Shown: positions 35,435-41,781 of the stretch, piece by piece
Layout: every line of letters begins with the position of its first letter
Position numbering within the stretch: the first letter of the stretch is position 1
Origin: Alphaproteobacteria bacterium
Lineage (GTDB): Bacteria > Pseudomonadota > Alphaproteobacteria > ATCC43930 > CGMCC-115725
NCBI GenBank assembly: GCA_028871455.1
Contig: JAGWNF010000005.1
Location: 62,001-126,000, forward strand
Reading direction: 5' to 3'
Length of the DNA: 64,000 nt
Notes under the pieces: model-generated
Databases searched by the model: none
What the model saw: only the letters and a program-made list of their open reading frames with translations
What the model was told of the DNA's origin: nothing
Made by a program: the position numbers and the translations under genes

Positions 35435-35920
35435 ATGCCGAGCTTCGACATCGTCTCGCGTCTCGACCTCGCCGAAGTCGACAACGCGCTCGCCGGCCTG
35501 GCGCGCGAATTGGCGACACGCTTCGATTTCAAAGGCAGCAAGTCGACCGTCTCACGTGAAGAGATGGCGCTCACGATCGTCGCCGACGACGACATGAAGC
35601 TCCGGCAGATGCAGGAACTGCTCAAGGGGCATATGGCGCGGCGCAAAGTCGATCCCGCGGCGCTCGACTTCAAGCCGTCAGAGCCGGCGTCCGGCCAGAC
35701 GTTGCGCCAAGTCGTGGCGCTGAAGCAGGGCATCGCCACTGACGTTGCCAAGAGCATCGTCCGCACGATCAAGGATTCGAAGCTCAAAGTGCAGGCGGCG
35801 ATCCAGGGCGAGGAGTTGCGCGTCAGCGGCAAGAAGCGCGATGATCTGCAAGCGGCGATCCAGCTCGTTCGCGGCCTCAAGATCGAGCAGCCGCTGCAAT
35901 ACGTGAATTTCCGGGACTGA
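35435..35920 (+). CDS. YajQ family nucleotide-binding protein
   Basis: 161 residues beginning MPSFDIVSRLDLAEVDNALAGLARELATRFDFKGSKS, with QTLRQVVALKQGIATDVAKSIVRTIKDSKLKVQAAIQGEELRVSGKKRDDLQAAI, an unmistakable YajQ (DUF520). Members bind nucleotides and some bind cyclic di-GMP as effectors. It is the last clearly core gene before the accessory island; the CAGGGAA repeats begin 17 bases after its stop. Confidence 0.95.
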   Translation: MPSFDIVSRLDLAEVDNALAGLARELATRFDFKGSKSTVSREEMALTIVADDDMKLRQMQELLKGHMARRKVDPAALDFKPSEPASGQTLRQVVALKQGIATDVAKSIVRTIKDSKLKVQAAIQGEELRVSGKKRDDLQAAIQLVRGLKIEQPLQYVNFRD

Positions 35921-35937
35921 GGTGGCGCCGCCGACCG

Positions 35938-35973
35938 GAATTCCCTGCTAACAGGGAAAAGAACAGGGAATTC
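35938..35973. repeat. CAGGGAA inverted and direct repeats at the island's left edge
   Basis: GAATTCCCTG at 35938-35947 and CAGGGAATTC at 35964-35973 form a perfect 10-base inverted repeat around a 16-base loop that holds a third CAGGGAA (35952-35958). The first arm can alternatively fold with that middle copy (7-base stem, CTAA loop). It has no T-run, so it is not a classical terminator. It sits exactly between the last core gene and the accessory genes and may mark a junction. Confidence 0.7.
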
Positions 35974-36071
35974 GACAAGAGATGCGGGCGCGTCGCTGGC
36001 CTTGAGCGCCGCCGATTGGCGGCAGGACCGCGACCGGGTCCGGGGAACGCCCGCACTTATATCCTCGCTGC

Positions 36072-36521
36072 CTACTCGTCCAGATGCAACCGGAGGTAAG
36101 CCATTTCCAGCACCCTCGCGGCGTCGTCAATCTCCTTCCTTTCTTCCGGCGTGAACAATGAGAAGTCAATAGAATCGGGGTGTTTGGGGCCTGAATTTTT
36201 GTCGGATTCACGGTTGCCAGCCGGTTTGCGCGCCGCCAGTGCCAGGGTTTCAGCGATGCGGATGAACCGTGCATCACCCTGAGCGGCACGGTTGACGACC
36301 TGTTTGACCATCGCCTCCATTTTCGTGATCTTTTTGCGACGGCCGTTCTCCAGGGTGATGGGAATACGCTGGGCGAATTCGGCCTCGAAAGCCTCAGCCA
36401 GACTGGGCATCTGTCGGCCGCGCGGCCGACCGCTGGGATTGCCGGACTGGCCCTTCTTGAACCGGGTCTCGGCCGGCGGCTTGCCATAGCCGACTTCGTA
36501 ATCGCTTCCATCAAGCGGCAT
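36072..36521 (-). CDS. DUF5681 domain protein
   Basis: 149 residues from the ATG at 36521. The N-terminus YEVGYGKPPAETRFKKGQSGNPSGRPRGR is the DUF5681 signature, usually seen in phage or mobile-element proteins next to methylases or terminases. The middle is KMEAMVKQVVNRAAQGDARFIRIAETLA, and the C-terminus is acidic. It overlaps the end of the ParB-methylase gene by 11 bases, so the two are co-transcribed. Function unknown; the basic N-terminus suggests DNA binding. Confidence 0.75.
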   Translation of the reverse strand: MPLDGSDYEVGYGKPPAETRFKKGQSGNPSGRPRGRQMPSLAEAFEAEFAQRIPITLENGRRKKITKMEAMVKQVVNRAAQGDARFIRIAETLALAARKPAGNRESDKNSGPKHPDSIDFSLFTPEERKEIDDAARVLEMAYLRLHLDE

Positions 36522-37812
36522 GGCTCGCCTCCGCTTCGGCCTCGATTGCGGCAAAGGTCCGGCCCGTGCCCGCATGGATCGCCGTCTGGCCGGTGAAGTC
36601 CTGCCAGCGCCGAACGACCGTATCGATGTTGCGCGGATCGAGATCGAGACCGTAGCCGCGCCGTCCCATACGTTCGGCGGCGATCACCGTCGCGCCCGAG
36701 CCCAGGAACGGGTCGAGGACGATGGCATCCTGGGCGATGCTATCCGTGATGGCGTCAGCCACGAGGCTGACCGGTTTGCGGGTGGGATCGTGGATCGCGG
36801 CAGCGCTTTTGCGTTTGGTCCTTTTTCGGGTCGGGGCACAGTCGCGGTAGCGCCAAAGATTGCTGCGCTGGCGGTCCGGTTGTGGGGTCTGGGCAGGCGG
36901 GCGTTGGGGTGCGGTGGAATGTCTGAAGACGCAGACGAGCTCGTGCTGACTCGCATAGAGCTCACCCTCCTCAGCCTTGTCCTTCGCCCAGACGCAGAGA
37001 TCCGCGAGCGTGTGGTAGGCCGATTGACCGGCCGCCAGGACCGCCCGCAGGTCACGCCAGTCGGCGCATATATAATGAAGGGCACCCTCGGCGCTTTCGA
37101 CGGCCAGGAACTGGCAGGCTTGCGTCAACAAGGCCGTGAACTGGCCCTCGTCGACGGCACCCGCCGCGCCGATCAGCGGCGGCATGCGGGATACCGTCGT
37201 GAACACCATGGCAGCGGGTTCGGCCTGCATCAGCATGTGGTAGTCCATGGGCTGAAGCGGATCGCCGCAGAGCACGCGGTGGTGGCCCAGGATCCAGAGA
37301 TCGCCGAGGCGCGATACCGCCGGTCCGGGCGGCGGCAGGCGGTCGGCCGGGTCCCGGCCCGAGCCCGAGGCGCCGAGGCTCTCGATCCGGCAGTCGATTT
37401 CACCAACGGTGAAACCTGTGGCTTCGAGGCTGAAGTTGAGCTCGCCCGTTGCCAAGTCCTCAAGTTGCTCGGCGAGCCGGTCGTCATCCCAGGTCGAGAG
37501 CTCGGCCAGCCGGTTGTCGGCAATCTGAAAGGCGCGGGCTTGGGCGTCCGTCAGATGGTCGACCTGGATCGTCGGCACTTCGGTAAGCCCGAGTTCCTTG
37601 GCTGCGGCGATGCGGCCATGTCCGGCGATCACCTTGTGATCGCGATCGACCAGGACTGGAACATTGAAGCCGAAGGTCGCGATGCTCTTGGCGAGCTTGC
37701 CGACCTGGTTGCGGCTATGGCGTCGCGGGTTACGTGGGTCGAGCTTCAGGTTATCGAGGGGAACGTACGTGACATTAAGTTTGGCAGCAGAAGCTGCGTT
37801 GAAACCATTCAT
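36511..37812 (-). CDS. ParB-DNA methylase fusion with a lost catalytic motif
   Basis: 433 residues. Residues 15-125 are a ParB/sulfiredoxin-like domain (LDNLKLDPRNPRRHSRNQVGKLAKSI, VIAGHGRIAAAKELG). Residues 165-430 are a beta-class N6-adenine or N4-cytosine methylase in which motif IV comes before motif I. Motif I is intact (VLDPFLGSGATVIAAE, 366-380), but where relatives have DPPY this protein reads FTTVSRMPPL at 204-213. The linker is also shortened and proline/basic-rich (300-340). It is probably catalytically dead. It starts at 37812 and is followed by DUF5681. Confidence 0.8.
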   Translation of the reverse strand: MNGFNAASAAKLNVTYVPLDNLKLDPRNPRRHSRNQVGKLAKSIATFGFNVPVLVDRDHKVIAGHGRIAAAKELGLTEVPTIQVDHLTDAQARAFQIADNRLAELSTWDDDRLAEQLEDLATGELNFSLEATGFTVGEIDCRIESLGASGSGRDPADRLPPPGPAVSRLGDLWILGHHRVLCGDPLQPMDYHMLMQAEPAAMVFTTVSRMPPLIGAAGAVDEGQFTALLTQACQFLAVESAEGALHYICADWRDLRAVLAAGQSAYHTLADLCVWAKDKAEEGELYASQHELVCVFRHSTAPQRPPAQTPQPDRQRSNLWRYRDCAPTRKRTKRKSAAAIHDPTRKPVSLVADAITDSIAQDAIVLDPFLGSGATVIAAERMGRRGYGLDLDPRNIDTVVRRWQDFTGQTAIHAGTGRTFAAIEAEAEASHAA

Positions 37813-38008
37813 AGAACTTGCTTCTAAAAATAGGAGCGGCGGTATATCGACGGATCATAAAATCTAAAGTCACCATCAAACCAATCACTCACCTTGTTAA
37901 TCGCGCCGCGACTATAGGCGACGCTTAGCGAGAACAATTCCCGCGTGATTATGTCTATCACAGGCCCCCAAGAAAATCAAGAAAAATCTTTATGCACCAA
38001 TTGGTTAG

Positions 38009-38044
38009 CGACTCTACGACTCTGGAAACGACTCTACGACTCTG
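38009..38044. repeat. Two direct copies of a 16-base repeat, 20-base period
   Basis: CGACTCTACGACTCTG occurs at 38009-38024 and again at 38029-38044, separated by GAAA. Each copy itself contains CGACTCT twice. The spacing of about two helical turns resembles iterons or tandem protein sites, but with only two copies nothing can be assigned. Confidence 0.75.
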
Positions 38045-38574
38045 TCTTTTTGCGCCGCGAATGGGATGAATCCACAGTCGGAGCTCGGGTCCGTTTCCGA
38101 TCGATTGCATCCGGCCTTTGCTGATGTCGCGCCGATTACGTTGCGCAAGCCGTGCTGGCCATGCCCAGAGTGCGCCGATCGAGCGATCCAATCGCCGGCA
38201 CTTTTTTCGGTCCGCGTCACGTCGTGATCGAGTTTCGGTCCGCGTCCCTGAACGTCGGATGACTGTAGGCACGGCGACTCCAGCCGACCGCATACGGCCG
38301 CTGCCGAGCGCGGAGTTTGAATGCCGGTGCCCGGGTGTTAGGCACCCGAATCTCGCAGGGGCGCAGCCCGTGGCGACCGCGAGACTGTTGGTGCGGATGG
38401 ACCGTTTCGCTGCGGCAGGTGCCTGGGGGAAAACCACAGGGTATTGGCTCTCCGATATGGGCCCTGGAACGTGCCGTCCCTAGGCCTCGAATGCGCCGCT
38501 TGTTGGCCGCGAGGTTATTATTGTGGTTTGTCCTTTCTATAAATGGATATATTGTGGAATACATCAATTAATAC

Positions 38575-38603
38575 TTGACATTATTCGGATGGCATACTAT
38601 ATT
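38575..38603 (+). promoter_or_regulatory. Strong sigma-70-type promoter of the DUF932 operon
   Basis: A consensus TTGACA at 38575-38580 and TATATT at 38598-38603 with the optimal 17-base spacer, inside an AT-rich patch unlike the surrounding high-GC DNA. Transcription would begin near 38610, about 50 bases before the first small gene. Confidence 0.75.
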
Positions 38604-38660
38604 TACTGACGAGGATGGCCAAAATCCGCCCTTAAATCCCCTCCCATAAGGAGTCTCGCC

Positions 38661-38876
38661 ATGGACGGCTACCAAGCCGTGCTGGCGGCCTACCGTGCCC
38701 AGGCGCGTCGGCTTTTAGCCGCCGCGCCGACGGGGCAGCAACGCGCCCGGCTCGAGCGCCAGTTCGCCGAATGCGTCCTGCGCAACCGGGCCAAGCTGCT
38801 CATCGCGCGGCTGCAACAGACCGGCGATGACACGGTCCGCCGCCGCATCCTCCGAGAAGTCTTCCCAGACCTTTAG
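38661..38876 (+). CDS. 71-residue hypothetical protein, first gene of the DUF932 operon
   Basis: A basic, helical protein: MDGYQAVLAAYRAQARRLLAAAPTG then RARLERQFAECVLRNRAKLLIARLQQTGDDTVRRRILREVFPDL. AAGGAG lies 9 bases before the ATG, and the gene follows a strong promoter, so I am confident it is expressed. I recognise no family. The arginine-rich helices could bind nucleic acid. The next gene starts 80 bases later, after a two-hairpin leader. Confidence 0.7.
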   Translation: MDGYQAVLAAYRAQARRLLAAAPTGQQRARLERQFAECVLRNRAKLLIARLQQTGDDTVRRRILREVFPDL

Positions 38877-38938
38877 CGCCTCTCACCCTGCGGCATTGCG
38901 GTGCCGCGGGGTCGAGGCGTTGGAGCAATCCCGCTCCA
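38877..38938 (+). promoter_or_regulatory. Two-hairpin leader element, copy 1 (before DUF932)
   Basis: Hairpin 1: CGCCTC (38877-38882) plus ACCC (38885-38888) pair with GGGT (38909-38912) plus GAGGCG (38914-38919), with an inner stem GCGGCA (38890-38895) to TGCCGC (38902-38907). Hairpin 2: TGGAGC (38921-38926) to GCTCCA (38933-38938). An AAGGAG follows 6 bases later and then the DUF932 ATG. From 38886 to 38926, 36 of 41 bases match the second copy at 40034-40074. Likely an RNA element acting on translation or transcript processing; function unknown. Confidence 0.65.
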
Positions 38939-38956
38939 TTCATAAGGAGACTTTCC

Positions 38957-40021
38957 ATGAAACTTGGACGTTCTCTGACCGATCTCGCAACCGAGATCGA
39001 CCGTCAGGCCAAGGCGAAGCAGGACTACGTTGCATCGACCACCAAGCTCAAGGCCGTCCCCGGGCTCGACCCGAAGGCGACCGACTTGGTGATCGAGGAT
39101 ATCGGCTGGTTCCCCTTGCGGGACCTGGCGCTCACCCAGATCGGCGAGCGCACCGGCATCCCGACGAAGTACCTGCGGCGCATGCAGGACGAGGCTCCGG
39201 AACTGCTCGCGGACAACATCAATCACTGGTTCCACGAGACCCCGGAGCGCCGCATGGTTCGCACCCTCGACGGGACGGTGCGCGCGTTCTTGTCCGACAA
39301 GTACCAGCGCATCGATAACTTCGACGTGGCGAACGTCGTGCTGCCGGTCCTGCATGACATCCCGGGCCTGCGGATCCTCTCGACCGAGGTCACGGAACAC
39401 CGCCTTTATATCAAGGCGGCGACTAGCGCCCTCACCCGCGAATTGAAATCGCGGCGCGTCGGCGACCTGGTCGAGGCCGGAGTCATGATCTCGAATTCCG
39501 AGGTCGGGCTCGGTGCCGTGACGGTCTCGCCGTTCGCCCTCTTCCTCACCTGCCTCAACGGCGCGGTGCGGGAAGGCGGCAAGCGGTGGAACCACATCGG
39601 CCGCCACGCGGCGGTGACGGAGAATCCCTATCTCCTCATCTCCGACGAGACCAAGGCGGCCGACGACCGGGCGCAACTGCTCATGGTCCGCGACACGCTC
39701 AAATCCGCGCTCAATGCGGAGATGTTCGACCGCTGGCTCGACAAGGTCCAAGGGACCACCGGGCGGCGGCTCGAGGGCGATGTCGGCAAGGCAGTGGAGG
39801 TTCTCGCGAACAGCCTCAGCCTGACCAAGGACGAGCAAAGCTCGGTCTTGCGGCATCTCATCGAAGGCGGCGATCTGAGCCAGTACGGGCTCTTCAACGC
39901 CGTCACGCGGACGGCCGAGGACAGTGCGAGCTACGACCGTGCGACCGAGCTCGAGACGCTCGGCGGACGGGTGATCGAGCTCAATCCGTCCGAATGGCGT
40001 GAACTCGCCATCGCGGCTTAA
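38957..40021 (+). CDS. DUF932 (phage/plasmid-like) protein
   Basis: 354 residues of the DUF932 family, common on plasmids, phages and islands: LPLRDLALTQIGERTGIPTKYLRRM-type N-terminal segment (here FPLRDLALTQIGER), RTLDGTVRAFLSDKYQRIDNFDVANVVLP, GVMISNSEVGLGAVTVSPFALFLTCLNGAV and WNHIGRHAAV. No enzymatic motif is evident and the biochemical role is unknown. It is the middle gene of the operon 38661-40209 and is flanked on both sides by copies of the same leader element. Confidence 0.85.
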   Translation: MKLGRSLTDLATEIDRQAKAKQDYVASTTKLKAVPGLDPKATDLVIEDIGWFPLRDLALTQIGERTGIPTKYLRRMQDEAPELLADNINHWFHETPERRMVRTLDGTVRAFLSDKYQRIDNFDVANVVLPVLHDIPGLRILSTEVTEHRLYIKAATSALTRELKSRRVGDLVEAGVMISNSEVGLGAVTVSPFALFLTCLNGAVREGGKRWNHIGRHAAVTENPYLLISDETKAADDRAQLLMVRDTLKSALNAEMFDRWLDKVQGTTGRRLEGDVGKAVEVLANSLSLTKDEQSSVLRHLIEGGDLSQYGLFNAVTRTAEDSASYDRATELETLGGRVIELNPSEWRELAIAA

Positions 40022-40027
40022 GGCGAA

Positions 40028-40086
40028 CCTCAACCCTGCGGCGCTGCGGCACCGCGGGGTTGAGGCGTTGGAGCATGCCGCTCCAA
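40028..40086 (+). promoter_or_regulatory. Two-hairpin leader element, copy 2 (before the 36-residue peptide)
   Basis: Hairpin 1: CCTCAACCC (40028-40036) pairs perfectly with GGGTTGAGG (40057-40065), with an inner GCGG (40038-40041) to CCGC (40052-40055). Hairpin 2: TTGGAGC (40068-40074) pairs with GCTCCAA (40080-40086), loop ATGCC. A GGGAGA ribosome site follows directly and the ATG is at 40099. All five differences from copy 1 over the 41-base core are transitions, and one pair of them swaps A-T for G-C in the inner stem. Confidence 0.65.
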
Positions 40087-40098
40087 GGGAGATATCCC

Positions 40099-40209
40099 AT
40101 GTGGCTTTGGTTGCTGTTGCATCTCCTCGTGCCCGCCTGGCTTTTCCTCGTGCTGCTGGTCTTCTCGATCCTCGGATGGATCGACTGGCTCTGCGAAGCG
40201 ATTGGCTAG
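40099..40209 (+). CDS. 36-residue single-span membrane peptide
   Basis: A tiny gene that a normal length cutoff would miss: MWLWLLLHLLVPAWLFLVLL, then VFSILGWIDWLCEAIG. One transmembrane helix fills nearly the whole peptide, with six tryptophans toward the ends and an acidic C-terminus. It has a GGGAGA ribosome site, lies 77 bases after DUF932, and is followed 27 bases later by a strong terminator. Its size resembles type I toxins and small membrane regulators, but no family is recognised. It shares its leader structure with DUF932. Confidence 0.6.
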   Translation: MWLWLLLHLLVPAWLFLVLLVFSILGWIDWLCEAIG

Positions 40210-40236
40210 GGTGCCGGAAGAGACAACATTCAAACG

Positions 40237-40270
40237 AAAAGGGCACCCCTACCCAGGGGTGCCCTTTTTT
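40237..40270. terminator. Rho-independent terminator, probably bidirectional
   Basis: GGGCACCCC (40241-40249) pairs with GGGGTGCCC (40256-40264) around a 6-base loop, followed by six T on the plus strand and preceded by four A. It ends the DUF932 operon and, read on the other strand, lies 41 bases past the mazF stop. Confidence 0.9.
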
Positions 40271-40311
40271 GTGCGTACGGATCATCGGCGGTAGAGGGAC
40301 TGCGGCTCGCC

Positions 40312-40641
40312 TCAGTCGGCGAGACCCATGACAAACGCCAGTGCGATGTCGAGGCGTCCGACATCGTCAGAACTCAGTCGACCGATTATGCGACTGATCC
40401 GATTGCGTCGGACGGTGACCGGCTTGTCGGCCATCACTTGCGAGCGCACGCGGAGCCCATTGGACGAACTCGGTTCGATAGTCACCCGGAAGTCAGGTGC
40501 ATCGACCAGCTCGGACGTCATCTGACAGATCACGACGGAAGCGTGGCTTTCGGGAAATGCGTCGGTCTGGACGATCACCGCCGGACGTGGCTTGCCATAG
40601 TCGCCGCTCGCGGCGACGGCGACCACGTCACCGCGCCGCAT
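40312..40641 (-). CDS. mazF: MazF/PemK-type mRNA interferase toxin
   Basis: 109 residues: RRGDVVAVAASGDYGKPRPAVIVQTD at the N-terminus, then SHASVVICQMTSELVDAPDFRVTI, and a C-terminal LDIALAFVMGL helix, the PemK/MazF fold. These toxins cut mRNA at short sequences and are neutralised by their antitoxin. It overlaps the antitoxin gene by 14 bases, the usual antitoxin-first order, and ends near a bidirectional terminator. Confidence 0.9.
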   Translation of the reverse strand: MRRGDVVAVAASGDYGKPRPAVIVQTDAFPESHASVVICQMTSELVDAPDFRVTIEPSSSNGLRVRSQVMADKPVTVRRNRISRIIGRLSSDDVGRLDIALAFVMGLAD

Positions 40642-40837
40642 CGGCGTCGAACGTGGAAACCGCCTCGATCCACTTCAAGGCTTCGTCCTCGCCGCGCCGA
40701 TCGAGCCTGGCGACCGAGGCAGCCACGCGGCGCCGGACGGATCGCGAGCGCGCATCGGGCACGACGAGGCGCAATTCACGGAGGCCGCGCGCACGGCGCC
40801 GCACCCGCATGATTTTCATCCGTTCAGCCGCCGTCAT
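40628..40837 (-). CDS. MazE-like antitoxin (DUF3018 type)
   Basis: 69 residues: TAAERMKIMRVRRRARGLRELRLVVPDARS, a basic ribbon-helix-helix-like N-terminus, and a C-terminal DEALKWIEAVSTFD that would bind the toxin. This is the short antitoxin family often paired with PemK-type toxins. The frame extends to 40927 but the ATG at 40837 has an ideal GGAGG five bases upstream. Tandem palindromes lie just upstream of that ribosome site, suggesting autoregulation. Confidence 0.82.
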   Translation of the reverse strand: MTAAERMKIMRVRRRARGLRELRLVVPDARSRSVRRRVAASVARLDRRGEDEALKWIEAVSTFDADAAR

Positions 40838-40854
40838 CGTATCCTCCACCAGCC

Positions 40855-40881
40855 GTAACGCGTGACAGTGTAACGCGTTAC
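40855..40881. promoter_or_regulatory. Twin operator palindromes upstream of the mazEF-like pair
   Basis: A perfect 12-base palindrome GTAACGCGTTAC at 40870-40881 and a near copy GTAACGCGTGAC at 40855-40866, spaced 15 bases. They lie 18 to 44 bases before the antitoxin ATG. Paired palindromes in that position are typical operators for autoregulating antitoxins; binding by this MazE-like protein is inferred. Confidence 0.6.
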
Positions 40882-40948
40882 GCCATGCCGTGCAATGAGG
40901 GCGGAAACCCCGCACGTAATTTCTCATATCAATTTCTCTGCCTGCCGG

Positions 40949-41179
40949 TCAGCCTTTCTTCCGCAGCCGGACCCCAGGCCCCTCGCCGTTGCCGTCGAGG
41001 AAGATGACGCCGGCGCGCTCGAGCACGCGTTTGAATTTGGCAAGCGTTGCACCATAGGCATCCGAGCCGTTCTCGAACCGGCTGACGGTATTGGCGGCGA
41101 CGCCGGCTTTCTCGGCGAGGTCGCGCACACTCCAGTTCACGGCGGCCCGCGCCATCCGCAGCTGTTCGCGGGTGATCAC
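40949..41179 (-). CDS. Cro/C1-type helix-turn-helix regulator
   Basis: 76 residues from a GTG at 41179: MITREQLRMARAAVNWSVRDLAEKAGVAANTVSRFENG, a classical XRE helix-turn-helix, followed by TLAKFKRVLERAGVIFLDGNGEGPGVRLRKKG. The frame reaches 41236 but that would place the start inside its own operator, and GAGGG stands 4 bases before the GTG. It diverges from the Gp157-Rad52 operon and probably represses it. Small XRE regulators of this kind control many mobile elements. Confidence 0.82.
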   Translation of the reverse strand: MITREQLRMARAAVNWSVRDLAEKAGVAANTVSRFENGSDAYGATLAKFKRVLERAGVIFLDGNGEGPGVRLRKKG

Positions 41180-41201
41180 CTGGCCCTCACGATCGTTCGC
41201 G

Positions 41202-41249
41202 TTGACACGCCAGCATTGTATGTGTACAGATAACACATATCAGTGTACA
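41202..41249 (+). promoter_or_regulatory. Promoter with overlapping operator for the Gp157-Rad52 operon
   Basis: TTGACA at 41202-41207 and TACAGA at 41225-41230 have a 17-base spacer. A 7-base inverted repeat TATGTGT (41219-41225) and ACACATA (41233-41239) straddles the -10 hexamer exactly. GTGTACA occurs at 41222-41228 and again at 41243-41249, 21 bases apart (two helical turns). The layout is what a repressor-blocked promoter looks like; the divergent XRE protein is the natural candidate. Confidence 0.6.
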
Positions 41250-41277
41250 TTAGACCATCCGTTTTGGGAGGTGCCCG

Positions 41278-41781
41278 ATGGATCCAACTCTATCCCATAG
41301 CCTGAGCGAGCATGAATACCTGCGGAAATGTCTCGAGGAGGGGTTTCCAGAGGCTGACGACGAGACTCTCCGGGACACGCTCGAAGGCCTGAGCAGCTTG
41401 CCGGAGGTGCTGTCGGCGGTGATCCGGGCCTATCTCGAGGATCTGAGCCTGGCCGCGGCTCTGGGCATGCGGATCGCGGACATGCAGGAGCGGCTCGCTA
41501 GGTTCGAGGCTCGGGCCGAAAGGAAGCGGGCGCTGGTGACGCAAGTGATGGAGCGGGCCGAGCTCAAGAAGCTGCAGGAGCCCGAGTTCACGGTGTCGCT
41601 CCGGACGGTACCGCCGGGGCTGGTGGTGAGCGACGAAGCGCAGATCCCAACCGATTACTGGAAACCGCAGCCCGCCAAGCTCGACAAGAAAGGGCTCTTG
41701 GCAAGCCTCAACGCCGGCCAGGCAATCCCGGGGGCTGGTCTCGGGAACGGCGGCACCACCATCTCGGTGAGGACACGCTAA
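41278..41781 (+). CDS. Gp157 family phage-resistance/recombination-associated protein
   Basis: 167 residues matching the siphovirus Gp157 pattern: acidic helical N-terminal half (LEDLSLAAALGMRIADMQERLARFEARAERKRALVTQVMERAELKKLQEPEFTVSLR) and the C-terminal IPTDYWKPQPAKLDKKGLLASLNAGQAIPGAGL. Gp157 proteins are encoded beside single-strand annealing proteins in phages; the role is not established. GGGAGG precedes the ATG. Its stop overlaps the Rad52-like gene start by one base, so they are one operon. Confidence 0.82.
   Translation: MDPTLSHSLSEHEYLRKCLEEGFPEADDETLRDTLEGLSSLPEVLSAVIRAYLEDLSLAAALGMRIADMQERLARFEARAERKRALVTQVMERAELKKLQEPEFTVSLRTVPPGLVVSDEAQIPTDYWKPQPAKLDKKGLLASLNAGQAIPGAGLGNGGTTISVRTR

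Larger units (their letters stand above)
37813..38660. other. 850-base intergenic region with repeats, hairpins and a promoter
   Basis: No confident gene. It holds a 20-base-period direct repeat (38009-38048), a run of hairpins around 38325-38384 (CGGGTG/CACCCG at 38332-38348; TCTCGC/GCGAGA at 38351-38384), and an AT-rich segment (38510-38610) with the promoter of the DUF932 operon. Frames of 80 to 160 codons exist on both strands but overlap each other and lack ribosome sites. A structured RNA is possible between 38320 and 38480. Confidence 0.55.

Noticed and set aside
38009-38044. Direct repeats considered as a CRISPR array
   Set aside because: Only two copies, a 4-base gap instead of a spacer, and no cas genes in the window.
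38118-38571. Overlapping frames of 84 to 159 codons before the DUF932 promoter
   Set aside because: They lie in a hairpin-rich region, overlap on both strands and are Arg/Pro-rich in a non-protein-like way; structured RNA or non-coding DNA is more likely.
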